Positions 42,215 through 51,124 of a stretch of DNA of 64,000 nucleotides are shown piece by piece. A program made the translations under genes and the position numbers. The notes beneath the pieces were generated by a model. It saw nothing but the letters and a program-made list of their open reading frames with translations. It was not told where the DNA came from and made no database searches. Source of the stretch: Dyella lutea (GTDB taxonomy: Bacteria > Pseudomonadota > Gammaproteobacteria > Xanthomonadales > Rhodanobacteraceae); assembly GCF_024158035.1 (NCBI RefSeq), contig NZ_JAMZEK010000001.1, forward strand, positions 124,001-188,000, in the 5' to 3' direction. Each line of letters starts with the position of its first letter. Position 1 is the first letter of the stretch.

Positions 42215-42285
42215 CTGCACTCCCCGCGCGGCCCATACCAGAAAGGGTACTGATCCTGCGAGAAGCCACGATCCTATCCGCTTAA

Positions 42286-42315
42286 TTGTAGCAGTGGCCC
42301 GGATCGAGCGACAAG
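42286..42315 (-). promoter_or_regulatory. Sigma-70 promoter of the ATP synthase operon
   Basis: On the minus strand TTGTCG (42315-42310) and TACAAT (42291-42286) are separated by 18 bases. Transcription would begin near 42279, about 65 bases before the atpI start. Confidence 0.65.
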
Positions 42316-42381
42316 CTCTTGCGCCGGGGTTGGCGGGTGCCGCGACGGCGCCGTGACCGGCGTCGCGAGAGGCCGGGACAA

Positions 42382-42413
42382 CAAAAAAGGGCCGGACCGA
42401 AGTCCGACCCTTT
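42382..42413 (-). terminator. Terminator of the phasin gene
   Basis: Stem AAGGGCCGGAC / GTCCGACCCTT (one mismatch) with loop CGAA. On the minus strand it is followed by TTTTTTG. It lies 28 bases past the stop of the phasin gene. Confidence 0.8.
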
Positions 42414-42441
42414 GACCATGGACGCCAGGCGCCCCGGTGAC

Positions 42442-42831
42442 TTACTTGGCGGCAGCCTTTTTGGCGGCGGCGACCGGAGCGGCCACCGCCTCGTTGGCGG
42501 CCTGCTGCTGCTCCTGCATCACCGCACCGATCGACTCTGCGGTCTTCTGCGTCACCGCGAAGATCTCCTGTCCGACCGACACCGCACGCTCGGCGTTGTC
42601 GCGACCCAGGCTGGCGCCCTTTTCCCACAGCGAGCGGAAGCCGTCGACGTCGCGCACTTCCATCGCCTCGGCGAGGAAGTCGGCGGAGATCTTCGCCTGC
42701 TTCTCGAAGGTCTTGAACTGGAGGCTGGCAACCGTCTCGATCCCCTTCACCGCAAGGGCATGGACCTTGAACGCGTTGTCGGAGAACTGCTTGGCGTAGC
42801 TGAACGCCTGGCTGGTGAACTGCTGATTCAT
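42442..42831 (-). CDS. Phasin family protein
   Basis: A 129-residue helical protein with the phasin pattern: FSDNAFKVHALAVKGIETVA, then LQFKTFEKQAKISADFLAEA and EVRDVDGFRSLWEKG. The tail from residue 105 is Ala/Lys rich (NEAVAAPVAAAKKAAAK). Phasins coat polyhydroxyalkanoate granules, but many members are expressed in strains without PHA synthase. No PHA genes are seen here. The upstream AT-rich region carries a 19-base perfect palindrome, so expression is probably controlled. It ends at a strong terminator. Confidence 0.85.
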   Translation of the reverse strand: MNQQFTSQAFSYAKQFSDNAFKVHALAVKGIETVASLQFKTFEKQAKISADFLAEAMEVRDVDGFRSLWEKGASLGRDNAERAVSVGQEIFAVTQKTAESIGAVMQEQQQAANEAVAAPVAAAKKAAAK

Positions 42832-42925
42832 GGCAATCTCCCCTCGGTGGGGTGGCTGGTAGTGGGAACTACCTTAGCAAGCCTTTTGTTGCAGTGCAAT
42901 ATATTTTTCTCTTCATCCCGAAACG

Positions 42926-42944
42926 TTCATGAAAATTTCATGAA
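42926..42944. promoter_or_regulatory. Palindromic operator candidate upstream of the phasin gene
   Basis: TTCATGAAA-A-TTTCATGAA is a perfect 9-base inverted repeat. It is centred about 100 bases before the phasin start and overlaps the likely -35 area of a promoter with TATATT (42903-42898) on the minus strand. A dimeric repressor is plausible. No regulator is assigned. Confidence 0.55.
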
Positions 42945-42985
42945 AACCGGGACCTTGTTGCAATTCCGCTACCTGACGCGACGCA

Positions 42986-43348
42986 TCAAAAACTGCTCGA
43001 CGAGCAGCTCGCGCCAGAGGTGCACGTCTCATGCACCACCACCCGGTCGAGGCCGGGCAGCCGAGGGTCGAGCCGTTGCCAGATCCAGCGCGCCAGCATC
43101 TCGCTGGTCGGATTCTCCAGACCCTCGATGTCGTTGAGGTAGTGGTGGTCGAGCTGGTCGTAGAGCGGGGCGAACGCCGTCTTGATGTCGGCGAAGTCCA
43201 TGACCCAGCCGAGCTGAGGATCGGGCTCGCCCTCGACATGGATTTCGATGCGGAACGAGTGCCCATGCAGCCGCGAGCACTTGTGGCCGGGCGGCACGTT
43301 CGGCAGGCGATGCGCCGCCTCGAGCTGGAAGACCTTGAAGATATGCAT
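42986..43348 (-). CDS. queD: 6-carboxy-5,6,7,8-tetrahydropterin synthase
   Basis: Makes the carboxytetrahydropterin intermediate of queuosine, a modified tRNA base. The 120-residue protein has the zinc site: His13 in AAHRLP and the pair in [12 protein letters not shown]. The catalytic Cys is in [30 protein letters not shown] and [12 protein letters not shown] lie after that. The C-terminal tail [10 protein letters not shown] is Ser rich and unusual. It lies downstream of the tRNA-Met gene, 57 bases away on the same strand. Confidence 0.92.
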   Translation of the reverse strand: MHIFKVFQLEAAHRLPNVPPGHKCSRLHGHSFRIEIHVEGEPDPQLGWVMDFADIKTAFAPLYDQLDHHYLNDIEGLENPTSEMLARWIWQRLDPRLPGLDRVVVHETCTSGASCSSSSF

Positions 43349-43405
43349 GATGCGTCGCCGGGTGGGAGTCGTTGCCGAAGGCCGGCAAGATCGGCGCAGT
43401 AGAAA

Positions 43406-43482
43406 TGGTGGCTATGGGTGGACTCGAACCACCGACCCCAGCATTATGAGTGCTGTGCTCTAACCGGCTGAGCTACATAGCC
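43406..43482 (-). tRNA. tRNA-Met (CAT anticodon), elongator type
   Basis: A 77-base gene with CCA encoded. The acceptor arm is GGCTATG / CATAGCC, the D-arm AGCTCAGCCGGTTAGAGC, the anticodon loop CTCATAA (anticodon CAT), and the T-loop TTCGAGT with stem GGTGG/CCACC. It closely matches elongator tRNA-Met of E. coli and lacks the initiator C-A mismatch at the acceptor end. A CAT anticodon can also be tRNA-Ile2, but the strong match to Met favours Met. Confidence 0.93.
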
Positions 43483-43660
43483 ATGGGTGACGCCTCCGCC
43501 AAGCCGGTTCGCTTCAGCGGGGCGCGGTAGTTTAAAGGCCAGACGACCGCCATTCAAGTCTCGGCTTGCTGCCTGTTTCTGCGCTGTGGTTGAATCAATT
43601 CCGGAAACGCCACTCCTGCAGCCATTGCGCAGTGACTCATGGCCCTTTCCTGGAGACGAC

Positions 43661-44206
43661 ATGATCGATGTGGATGGCTATCGTCCGAACGTGGGCATCG
43701 TGCTATTGAACGGCGATGGCCGGCTGTTCTGGGCGCGTCGCGTCAACCGCGACGGATGGCAGTTTCCACAGGGCGGCATGCGCAGCGACGAAACCCCGCT
43801 CGAGGCGATGTTCCGCGAGCTGCAGGAAGAGACCGGCCTGGCGCCCGAGCACGTCGAAGTGGTGGGCTCCACCCGCGGCTGGCTGCGCTACCGCCTGCCC
43901 AACCGTTACGTGAGGCATCACCAGCGACCGACCTGTATCGGCCAGAAGCAGGTCTGGTTCCTGCTGCGACTGGTCGGCGGCGAAGATGCGCTGAAGCTCG
44001 ACGCCTGCGACAAACCCGAGTTCGACCTCTGGCGCTGGGTCGACTTCTGGTATCCCGCCGCCCACGTAGTCAACTTCAAGCGGGGCGTATACGAGCGGGC
44101 GCTGCGCCAGTTCGCGCCACTGGTCGAGAGCCTGCTCAGCATGCAGATCGGCGCACCGCCGGTTCGCGACACGCAGGGCCCGGGCAAAGGGCGCGCCGCC
44201 GCCTGA
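43661..44206 (+). CDS. rppH: RNA pyrophosphohydrolase
   Basis: Nudix enzyme of 181 residues that removes pyrophosphate from 5'-triphosphate RNA, starting mRNA decay. The Nudix box is [23 protein letters not shown] near residues 37-59. The N-terminus [20 protein letters not shown] and [13 protein letters not shown] match RppH. The ATG at 43661 has GGAG 7 bases upstream. The tail (GPGKGRAAA) is short and flexible. It lies 178 bases after the tRNA gene. Confidence 0.95.
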   Translation: MIDVDGYRPNVGIVLLNGDGRLFWARRVNRDGWQFPQGGMRSDETPLEAMFRELQEETGLAPEHVEVVGSTRGWLRYRLPNRYVRHHQRPTCIGQKQVWFLLRLVGGEDALKLDACDKPEFDLWRWVDFWYPAAHVVNFKRGVYERALRQFAPLVESLLSMQIGAPPVRDTQGPGKGRAAA

Positions 44207-44321
44207 AGCAGCCACCTCGGCGCGCCCTGCAACTGCGGCGGCGCAAGCAACTTCGAGGCGGCTTCCTTGACGCTTCGAGCGCCTGACGGCTATACCCACC
44301 CCTTTGCCCGGGAGGGACTGC

Positions 44322-45083
44322 ATGCCGCCTCGACCCCCACCGCGACTGGTCGTGCAGACGCACGACGACGCCCGGCAGCGGGCGCGCCGGCGCTGGCTGC
44401 TCGTGGCCTGGCCGGTCAGCCTCGTGCTCACGGGTGCCCTCGCATTCGGGCTTGGACAGTCGCCCGTGCAGCTCCCGCTGCCGCACGGCAACCGCGCCGC
44501 GGTCAAGCAGCTGCAGGCGGAGAACGAAGAGCTCAAGCAGCAGGTGGCCGACCTCCGGCGATCGCAGCAAGTGGCCGATGTGGCGATGCGCTCATTGCAG
44601 CGCTCGATGACCGAGCGCGAGGAGCAGATCAGCGGACTGCGCGCCGACCTCGGCTTCTACTCCCGCCTGGTCGGCGGTGACAGCCAGCGACAGGGCTTGC
44701 GCATCCAGGAAGTGCGGGTGCAGCCGGTGGCGCGGTCGAACGCGTGGAACGTCACGCTAAGCCTGACCCAGAACGTGCGCCGCGGCGACGAGATCGGCGG
44801 CAAGGTCACCATCACCGTGGAGGGGTTGAGCGACAACCAGGTCCAGCAACTGAGCTGGGATGCACTTGGCGATAACGCGCAGAAGGACGGGTTACCCTTC
44901 AAGTTCCGGTACTTCCAGCAACTGCATGCCACGTTCGTACTTCCGGCAGGCTTCCGGCCGACTCGCCTGCGTATCCATGCCGCTCCCGACCAGGGCGCGA
45001 CCGCTGACCGGGCCGTGGCATGGGGCGACGCACTGAACGGCACCATTACCAGCACCCGAGGGGACAGCGATGCTCAACCGTAA
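44322..45083 (+). CDS. DUF6776-like membrane-anchored coiled-coil protein
   Basis: A 253-residue protein with one transmembrane helix at about residues 26-46 (WLLVAWPVSLVLTGALAFGL), a periplasmic coiled coil (residues 55-105, KQLQAENEELKQQVADLRRS) and a beta-rich C-terminal region. It fits the small DUF6776-type family found in gammaproteobacteria, whose role is unknown. The ATG at 44322 has GGAGGG upstream. The bactofilin gene overlaps its 3' end by 14 bases, so the two are probably translated together and act together at the envelope. Confidence 0.72.
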   Translation: MPPRPPPRLVVQTHDDARQRARRRWLLVAWPVSLVLTGALAFGLGQSPVQLPLPHGNRAAVKQLQAENEELKQQVADLRRSQQVADVAMRSLQRSMTEREEQISGLRADLGFYSRLVGGDSQRQGLRIQEVRVQPVARSNAWNVTLSLTQNVRRGDEIGGKVTITVEGLSDNQVQQLSWDALGDNAQKDGLPFKFRYFQQLHATFVLPAGFRPTRLRIHAAPDQGATADRAVAWGDALNGTITSTRGDSDAQP

Positions 45084-45513
45084 ACGCGCCGGGCGCGAAT
45101 CGCCCAGCCATGAGACCAGCCTGGTCGCGCGAGGAACCACCATTCGTGGTGATCTGTACTTTACCGGCGCCCTGCATCTGGACGGCTGCATCGAAGGAGC
45201 GATCGTCGCCGAAACCGACGACGCGGTGCTGACGGTGAGCGAGCACGGCCAGGTGATCGGCGAGGTTCGCGTGCCGCACGCCGTGATCAACGGCCGTATC
45301 GACGGCAATGTGCTCAGCGACGCGCGTCTGGAGCTGGCCGCGCAGACCTGCATCACGGGCGACGTGCACTATCGTCTGCTGGAAATGGCGGCAGGCGCGC
45401 AGGTCAACGGGCGCATGGTCCACGTCGGTGCCGACGTGCCGCGGGAACTGGCAGCGCCGCGCGATGCCTCAGCCACCGATGAACCCGCCGACGCGGAATC
45501 CGCGCAGGCCTGA
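45070..45513 (+). CDS. Bactofilin-like polymer-forming protein
   Basis: A 147-residue bactofilin: a central beta-helix (residues 20-115; SLVARGTTIRGDLYFTGALH, DGCIEGAIVA and ITGDVHYRLLEMA) flanked by short disordered ends (ASATDEPADAESAQA). Bactofilins self-assemble into filaments that organise the envelope, often with peptidoglycan enzymes. No such enzyme is adjacent. The membrane-anchored coiled-coil protein encoded just upstream could be its partner. Confidence 0.88.
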   Translation: MLNRKRAGRESPSHETSLVARGTTIRGDLYFTGALHLDGCIEGAIVAETDDAVLTVSEHGQVIGEVRVPHAVINGRIDGNVLSDARLELAAQTCITGDVHYRLLEMAAGAQVNGRMVHVGADVPRELAAPRDASATDEPADAESAQA

Positions 45514-45561
45514 ACGCGGTATGCTTGAGGTCTGGCTCCGGCCGCCTCATATGCAGCTGTC

Positions 45562-45930
45562 ATGGAAACCATCGCCGCCTTCCCCGACTATCGCAGCGCC
45601 CAGGCGCCGCTCGTTTTCACCGAAGCAGCCGCGCACAAGGTGCAGGAGCTGATACGGGAAGAGGGCAACCCCGACCTGAAACTGCGCGTCTACATCAGCG
45701 GCGGTGGCTGCTCGGGCTTCCAGTACGGCTTCACCTTCGACGAAGCGCAGGCCGAAGACGATCTCGCACTGGAACGCGAGGGCGTCACGCTGCTGGTCGA
45801 CCCGCTGTCGCTGCAGTACCTCACCGGCGCCGAGATCGATTACTCCGAGAGTTTCTCCGGCTCGCAGTTCGTGATTCGCAACCCCAACGCCAAGACCACC
45901 TGCGGATGCGGCTCTTCGTTCTCGGTCTGA
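45562..45930 (+). CDS. erpA: Iron-sulfur cluster insertion protein ErpA
   Basis: A-type carrier of 122 residues that delivers Fe-S clusters to target enzymes such as those of isoprenoid synthesis. The three conserved cysteines are in [12 protein letters not shown] (Cys near residue 50) and the C-terminal [10 protein letters not shown] (Cys-x-Cys). The N-terminal region starts [13 protein letters not shown]. It is a stand-alone gene between bactofilin and nudC on the same strand. Confidence 0.95.
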   Translation: METIAAFPDYRSAQAPLVFTEAAAHKVQELIREEGNPDLKLRVYISGGGCSGFQYGFTFDEAQAEDDLALEREGVTLLVDPLSLQYLTGAEIDYSESFSGSQFVIRNPNAKTTCGCGSSFSV

Positions 45931-45958
45931 GACCGGCCCTCGTCACGTCCGGGCAGGC

Positions 45959-46891
45959 ATGAACACCTTCAGCGGACTCAGCCTGGTACTCGACCGCGCG
46001 GCAGAGCGCCGCGACGAAGTGGAATGGGTGGTCGCGCGGGCGAACAGCGAGCAGGCTCGGTTCCTGGTGCTGGACGCCGAGCAACAAGCCCTCGCGATCC
46101 CCGATGGAGACGCTTTGCGCTGGCTGGATGCCGCCGAGCGCGAGTCGTTGCTGCCGGAACTCCCGGTATCCCTGTTGGGTGTTACCGAACAGAACGCCTT
46201 CTTCCTGCTCAACGCGGGTGACCGTGGCGACGCGGTTGCCGGCGCACTCGGCGCACGTCGGATGCCGCTGCGCGAAGCGGGGCTGCGGCTTCCGGCCCAC
46301 GAGGCCGGCCTGTTCGCGTACGCCAAGGGCCTGGCCCACTGGCAGCGGGAAATGCGCCATTGCCACGCCTGCGGCGGCGCACTGCAGCTGGTGGCCTCCG
46401 GTCACCGCGCGCAGTGCATGGGCTGCGGCAAGCTGCATTTCCCGCGTACCGATGCGGCGGTCATCGTGATCGTCGAGCACGACGGGGCCTGTCTGCTGGG
46501 CCGCCAGGCGAACTGGCCACCAGGACGCTACTCGACGCTGGCCGGCTTCGTGGAGCCGGGCGAATCGCTGGAAGACGCCGTGCGGCGCGAAGTCGCCGAA
46601 GAGGCCGGCGTGCGCGTCGACCAGGTCCACTACCACTCTTCGCAGCCATGGCCACTGCCGGCGTCGCTGATGGTCGGCTTCACCGCTACCGCGCAGGACC
46701 GCGCGATCCAGCTGCGTGACGGGGAGCTGGAGGAAGCCCGCTGGTTCACTCCCGCCCAGATCGCGGCGGGACTGGCCGATGGCAGCTTCGCCACGCCGCC
46801 GAAGCTCTCGGTGTCCTACCGCCTGCTCGCGCACTGGCTGAGCGAGCGGAGTGGCCTCGACCTGGACATGCTGATCGCCCGCCGGCGCTGA
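45959..46891 (+). CDS. nudC: NADH pyrophosphatase / NAD-cap decapping enzyme
   Basis: Nudix enzyme of 310 residues that hydrolyses NADH and removes the NAD cap from RNA. The zinc ribbon has four Cys (CHACGGALQL and QCMGCGKLHF near residues 136-163). The Nudix box is EPGESLEDAVRREVAEEAGV, and the NudC-specific SQPWPLPAS follows. It starts 28 bases after erpA. RppH, a second 5'-end RNA processing enzyme, is encoded about 2 kb upstream. Confidence 0.95.
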   Translation: MNTFSGLSLVLDRAAERRDEVEWVVARANSEQARFLVLDAEQQALAIPDGDALRWLDAAERESLLPELPVSLLGVTEQNAFFLLNAGDRGDAVAGALGARRMPLREAGLRLPAHEAGLFAYAKGLAHWQREMRHCHACGGALQLVASGHRAQCMGCGKLHFPRTDAAVIVIVEHDGACLLGRQANWPPGRYSTLAGFVEPGESLEDAVRREVAEEAGVRVDQVHYHSSQPWPLPASLMVGFTATAQDRAIQLRDGELEEARWFTPAQIAAGLADGSFATPPKLSVSYRLLAHWLSERSGLDLDMLIARRR

Positions 46892-46936
46892 TCGGCTCGC
46901 TTACAATGCGGCTCCTGCGCTTGTTGGAGTTATCGC

Positions 46937-47806
46937 ATGGCCATCCGCCTGCTCGCCGCCCTGCTTGCCCTCGGCCTTCTGCATCTGCTGCCGGGCCTCG
47001 CGCGCTGGCACACCGACGGCGTGCTGCGCCGCTGGAGCCTCGCGCTGCGCGATATGACCGGCATCGGCCGGGTCGCCGTGCTAGTCGGCGTACCGGTGGT
47101 CATCGTGCTGGCCGTGACGGTGGCGCTGCGGCATGCCTGGCTCGGCGACCTGGCGCGGCTGGCGTTCGAGGTGGCGGTACTGCTGTTGTGTTTCGGGCCG
47201 CGCGCATTCGAGAGTGACTTGGAAGCGGTCCTCGGAGCGCCGGACCGGCCGGGCCGGGAGACGGCCGCCCAGGCACTGTCGGAAGACGGAGAACACGTTG
47301 CCTGGACTGCTCACGCCTTTGGCGAGGCCATCGCCTTCGCCGCGCTCCGGCGCCGCTTCGGCGTGCTGCTGTGGTTCTTCCTGTTCGGTCCGGCCGGCGC
47401 GCTGCTGTACTACCTCGCCCGCCGCCTGGGCCGCGACGACTCCATGCCGCTGGACGAGGCCAGCCGTGAATCCGCACGGCGCCTAGGCAACGCGCTGGAC
47501 TGGATCCCGGCGCAGCTGCTGGTGTTCACCCTGGCGGTGGTCGGTCACTGGGACGCCGTGATGGCCGCCTGGCAGCGTTGGCGGACCCAGGCCGGAGCCG
47601 CACACTGGTATCGCGAGGAGCCGCGCTTCCTGGCCGACGCGGCCTGCGCCGACATCGCCGTGGAAATCGAGGCGGGCGACGGCTACGCCGAAGAGCGCAG
47701 CGATCCGCTGCTCGAGCTGGTGCGCATGCGCAGCGCGTTCCTGCGGGCGCTGGTCGCCTGGATGAGCGTGGTCGCGCTGGTGGTGATGGGCGGCTGGCTC
47801 ACCTGA
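46937..47806 (+). CDS. ampE: AmpE-like inner-membrane protein
   Basis: A 289-residue protein with about four membrane segments (residues 4-20, 45-65, 137-155 and 265-285). It resembles AmpE, the CobD-like partner of AmpD implicated in beta-lactamase regulation. Motifs: TAHAFGEAIAFAALRRRFGV near residue 120 and NALDWIPAQLLVFTLAVVGH. AmpD is not adjacent here. TTGTTGGAG gives a good ribosome site, and a TACAAT box (46902-46907) precedes it. It converges on the LplT-Aas-like gene. Confidence 0.83.
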   Translation: MAIRLLAALLALGLLHLLPGLARWHTDGVLRRWSLALRDMTGIGRVAVLVGVPVVIVLAVTVALRHAWLGDLARLAFEVAVLLLCFGPRAFESDLEAVLGAPDRPGRETAAQALSEDGEHVAWTAHAFGEAIAFAALRRRFGVLLWFFLFGPAGALLYYLARRLGRDDSMPLDEASRESARRLGNALDWIPAQLLVFTLAVVGHWDAVMAAWQRWRTQAGAAHWYREEPRFLADAACADIAVEIEAGDGYAEERSDPLLELVRMRSAFLRALVAWMSVVALVVMGGWLT

Positions 47807-47819
47807 GCGGACGTCGCGC

Positions 47820-49694
47820 TCAGGCCATGTCCCCGCGCAGCTCCCGCACACGCTCCTCCAGCGCCGCGGCATCGACATGCTCCGGCGCCCGGGACGCATC
47901 GACCACCAGTTCGACCCGCGCCCGGAACCGGCGTGGCAGGCGGGAACGCCCCATCATCGAATCGCGACGGCTCCAGACACTGCCCCACAAGCCGCGCAGC
48001 GCCATCGGCACCACCGGCACCGGGCGGCGCGCCAGGATCTTCTCCACTCCGGGACGGAACGGTGCGACCGCACCGTCGCGGGTCAATCCGCCCTCGGGGA
48101 AGATGCATACCACTTCACCATCCGCCAGGGCGGCATCGATCGCGTCGTAGGCCGCTTCCAGCACAGCCGGATCCTCCTTCTGGCCGGCGATCGGGATCGC
48201 CTTGGCGGTGCGGAACAGCCAGTGCAGCAGCGGCACATGGAAGATCCGGTAGTACATGACGAAGCGCACCGGCCGGCGCACGTTGGCCATCAGCAGCAAC
48301 GGATCCATGAAGCTGACGTGGTTGCACACCAGCAGCGCCGGCCCTTCGTCGGGCACGTGCTGCATGCCGTCCACGCGCACCCGGTACAGCGTGTTCACCA
48401 GCACCCAGGTGACGAAGCGCATGATGAACTCGGGCACCAGGGTGAAGATGTAGGCGGCCACGGCGATGTTGAGCAACGCGGCGGCCAGGAAGATCTGCGC
48501 CGCGTCCAGCCCCAGTGCCCCCAGGCCCAGCCCGAAGCCCGCCGCCGAGACGATCAGCAGCGCGTTCATGATGTTGTTGCCGGAGATGATCCGCGACAGC
48601 TTCTCGCGCGGCGCACGCGCCTGCACGAAGGCGAACAGCGGCACCACGTAGAGGCCGGCGAACACGCCGATAAGGGTCAGGTCGAGTATCAGCCGCACGC
48701 TGCCGGCACTGCGCAGGAAGGCCAGCCAGTTCTGCCCCTGCGCCGTGGCGATGCCATGCCGTGCCAGGTACAGGTCGACGCCGAACACGGTCAGTCCGAA
48801 CGCGCCCAGCGGTACCAGGCCGATCTCCACCCGCTTGCCGGACATCCGCTCGCACAGCAGCGCACCGATACCGCTGCCGACCGAAAAGAGCGTGAGCACG
48901 AGGGTGTAGACCGTCTCGTCGCCGCCCAGCGTCTCGCGCGTGTAGATCGGCAGCTGCGCGATCAGCACGGTGCCGAAGAACCAGAACCAGGAAATGCCGA
49001 GCACCGCGTTCCACACGGCGCGGTCGGCGTGGGTGATGCGCAGTACGCGCGCGGTCTCCACGTAGGGATTCCACTGGAACTTCAGGTCCGGCGCCGTGGC
49101 CGGCGCCGGCGGAATCGCGCGGCTCGCCAGGTACCCGATCAGGGCGATCGCGATCGTCGCGCCGGAGGCCAGCCACGGCCCGATGCCGGCCACGCGCATC
49201 AGCGTGTTGCCGGCGATCATGCCGATCAGCATCGCCAGCTGCGTACCCATCTCGACCAGGCCGTTGCCACCGACCAGTTCGGTGGGCTTGAGCGCCTGCG
49301 GCAGGATCGCGTACTTGATCGGCCCGAACACGGTCGAGTGCATGCCCATCATGAACAGCACGACCAGCAGCAGCGCGACGTGGTGGGTGACGAAACCGAT
49401 CGCCGCCACCGTCATCGCCGCCACCTCGAACAGCTTCACCCAGCGGATGATGCGGGTCTTCTCGAACTTCTCCGCCAGCTGGCCGGCCGAGGCGGAGAAC
49501 AGGAAGAACGGCAGGATGAACAGGGCCGGCGCGAAGTTGGTGTAGATCGCGGCCTTGTGCTCGTCCAGCCCCATCTGGAAGGCCACCAGCATCAGCAGCG
49601 CATTGCGGAATGCGTTGTCGTTGAACGCACCCAGCGCCTGGGTCCAGAAGAACGGCGCGAAGCGCCGGCGGCCGAGCAGGGCGAATTGGCTCAT
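47820..49694 (-). CDS. Fused lysophospholipid transporter and acyltransferase (LplT-PlsC type)
   Basis: A 624-residue fusion. Residues 1-420 are a major-facilitator transporter (12 helices) resembling LplT, which flips lysophospholipids. Residues 430-624 carry a PlsC acyltransferase with NHVSFMDPL (H-x4-D) near residue 455 and FPEGGLTRDG near residue 532. Unlike full Aas fusions there is no AMP-ligase domain after the acyltransferase, so acyl supply would have to come from another enzyme. It probably repairs lysophospholipids in the membrane. The gene is alone on its strand, 68 bases downstream of purD. Confidence 0.87.
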   Translation of the reverse strand: MSQFALLGRRRFAPFFWTQALGAFNDNAFRNALLMLVAFQMGLDEHKAAIYTNFAPALFILPFFLFSASAGQLAEKFEKTRIIRWVKLFEVAAMTVAAIGFVTHHVALLLVVLFMMGMHSTVFGPIKYAILPQALKPTELVGGNGLVEMGTQLAMLIGMIAGNTLMRVAGIGPWLASGATIAIALIGYLASRAIPPAPATAPDLKFQWNPYVETARVLRITHADRAVWNAVLGISWFWFFGTVLIAQLPIYTRETLGGDETVYTLVLTLFSVGSGIGALLCERMSGKRVEIGLVPLGAFGLTVFGVDLYLARHGIATAQGQNWLAFLRSAGSVRLILDLTLIGVFAGLYVVPLFAFVQARAPREKLSRIISGNNIMNALLIVSAAGFGLGLGALGLDAAQIFLAAALLNIAVAAYIFTLVPEFIMRFVTWVLVNTLYRVRVDGMQHVPDEGPALLVCNHVSFMDPLLLMANVRRPVRFVMYYRIFHVPLLHWLFRTAKAIPIAGQKEDPAVLEAAYDAIDAALADGEVVCIFPEGGLTRDGAVAPFRPGVEKILARRPVPVVPMALRGLWGSVWSRRDSMMGRSRLPRRFRARVELVVDASRAPEHVDAAALEERVRELRGDMA

Positions 49695-49762
49695 GCAGGT
49701 TCCATCCGGGAAATGCCGGCGCCTAGCCTAGCGTGAAAGGCGCCAGGACTCCCGGCGGCCGC

Positions 49763-51046
49763 TCAGTGCCGGTGCAGGGCGCGATGGGCGATATCGCGAC
49801 GGCAGAACGCACCGTCCCAGCGGATGCCGGCCACGGCGGCGTAGGCGCGCTCACGGGCGTCGGCGATGTCCCTGCCCAGCGCGCACACGGTCAGCACTCG
49901 GCCGCCGGCGGTCACCACACGGCCGTCGGCATCGAGCCGGGTGCCGGCGTGGAACACCTTGGTGTCGGCCACCGGCGGCGCACCCAGCCCCTCGATGGCA
50001 TCGCCGCTGCGCACCTTGCCCGGGTAGCCGCCAGCCGCCATCACCACGCCGATCGACGGCCGCGGGTCCCACTGCGCCCGGGTGTGGTGCAGCTCGCCGT
50101 CCAGGGCGGCGTCGATCAGGTCGACCAGATCCGACTTCAGCCGCATCATGATCGGCTGCGTCTCCGGGTCGCCGAAGCGCACGTTGAACTCGATCACCTT
50201 CGGGTTGCCCGCCTTGTCGATCATCAGGCCGGCGTAGAGGAAGCCGATGAACGGCGCGCCCTCGGCGGCCATGCCGCGCAGGGTCGGCTGGATCACCTGC
50301 TCGAGGATGCGCTTCTCCACCTCGGGCGTGACCACCGGCGCGGGCGAATACGCGCCCATGCCGCCGGTGTTGGGGCCGAGGTCGTTGTCGTCGCGGCGCT
50401 TGTGGTCCTGGCTGGAGGCCATCGGCAGCGCGTGGCTGCCATCGCTCATCACGATGTAGCTGGCTTCCTCACCATCGAGGAATTCCTCGATCACCACCCG
50501 CGCCGAGGCATCGCCGAAGGCGTGCGCGCCCAGCATGTCGCGCAGGGCCAGCTCGGCGTCCGCCAGGGTCAGCGCCACCACCACGCCCTTGCCGGCGGCC
50601 AGGCCGTCAGCCTTGATCACGATCGGCGCGCCGTGCTCGCGCACGTAGGCCAGCGCACGGTCGAGCTCGGTGAACACCGCGTAGCGGGCGGTCGGGATGT
50701 TGTGGCGGAGCAGGAAGTCCTTGGCGAAGGCCTTGGAGCCTTCCAGCTGCGCGGCGATCGCACGCGGCCCGAAGATGCGCAGGCCGGCGGCGCGGAATTT
50801 GTCCACCACGCCGGCGACCAGCGGCACCTCGGGACCGACCACGGTCAGCCCGACCTTCTCCGCCTTGGCCAGCGCCAGCAGGCCGGCGATGTCGGTCACC
50901 GCCACCTCGGCATTGCGCACGCCGCGCTCGCGGGCGGTACCGGCGTTGCCTGGCGCCACGATCACCTCGTCGACGCGCGGCGACTGCTTGAGCTTCCACG
51001 CCAGCGCGTGCTCGCGACCGCCGTTGCCGATGACCAGGACCTTCAT
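49763..51046 (-). CDS. purD: Phosphoribosylamine-glycine ligase
   Basis: ATP-grasp enzyme of 427 residues for the second step of purine synthesis. The N-terminus VLVIGNGGREHALAWKLKQS, the central ADGLAAGKGVVVALT and SSQDHKRRDDNDLGPNTGGM with YVILFE-like strands are typical. RFGDPETQPIMMRL follows near residue 290. It is flanked by the transporter fusion and by the pigment ligase, all on the minus strand. Confidence 0.97.
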   Translation of the reverse strand: MKVLVIGNGGREHALAWKLKQSPRVDEVIVAPGNAGTARERGVRNAEVAVTDIAGLLALAKAEKVGLTVVGPEVPLVAGVVDKFRAAGLRIFGPRAIAAQLEGSKAFAKDFLLRHNIPTARYAVFTELDRALAYVREHGAPIVIKADGLAAGKGVVVALTLADAELALRDMLGAHAFGDASARVVIEEFLDGEEASYIVMSDGSHALPMASSQDHKRRDDNDLGPNTGGMGAYSPAPVVTPEVEKRILEQVIQPTLRGMAAEGAPFIGFLYAGLMIDKAGNPKVIEFNVRFGDPETQPIMMRLKSDLVDLIDAALDGELHHTRAQWDPRPSIGVVMAAGGYPGKVRSGDAIEGLGAPPVADTKVFHAGTRLDADGRVVTAGGRVLTVCALGRDIADARERAYAAVAGIRWDGAFCRRDIAHRALHRH

Positions 51047-51124
51047 GCCGAACTCCGAGATGCTTGGGGGCGCCGTCGGCGCAAACCCACATTGTAGCGG
51101 CTGGCCGCCGCCCGATCGGCCGCG

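Noticed and set aside
43406-43482. tRNA-Ile2 as an alternative to tRNA-Met
   Set aside because: The body matches elongator tRNA-Met of E. coli closely. Both have the CAT anticodon, but Ile2 is less likely.
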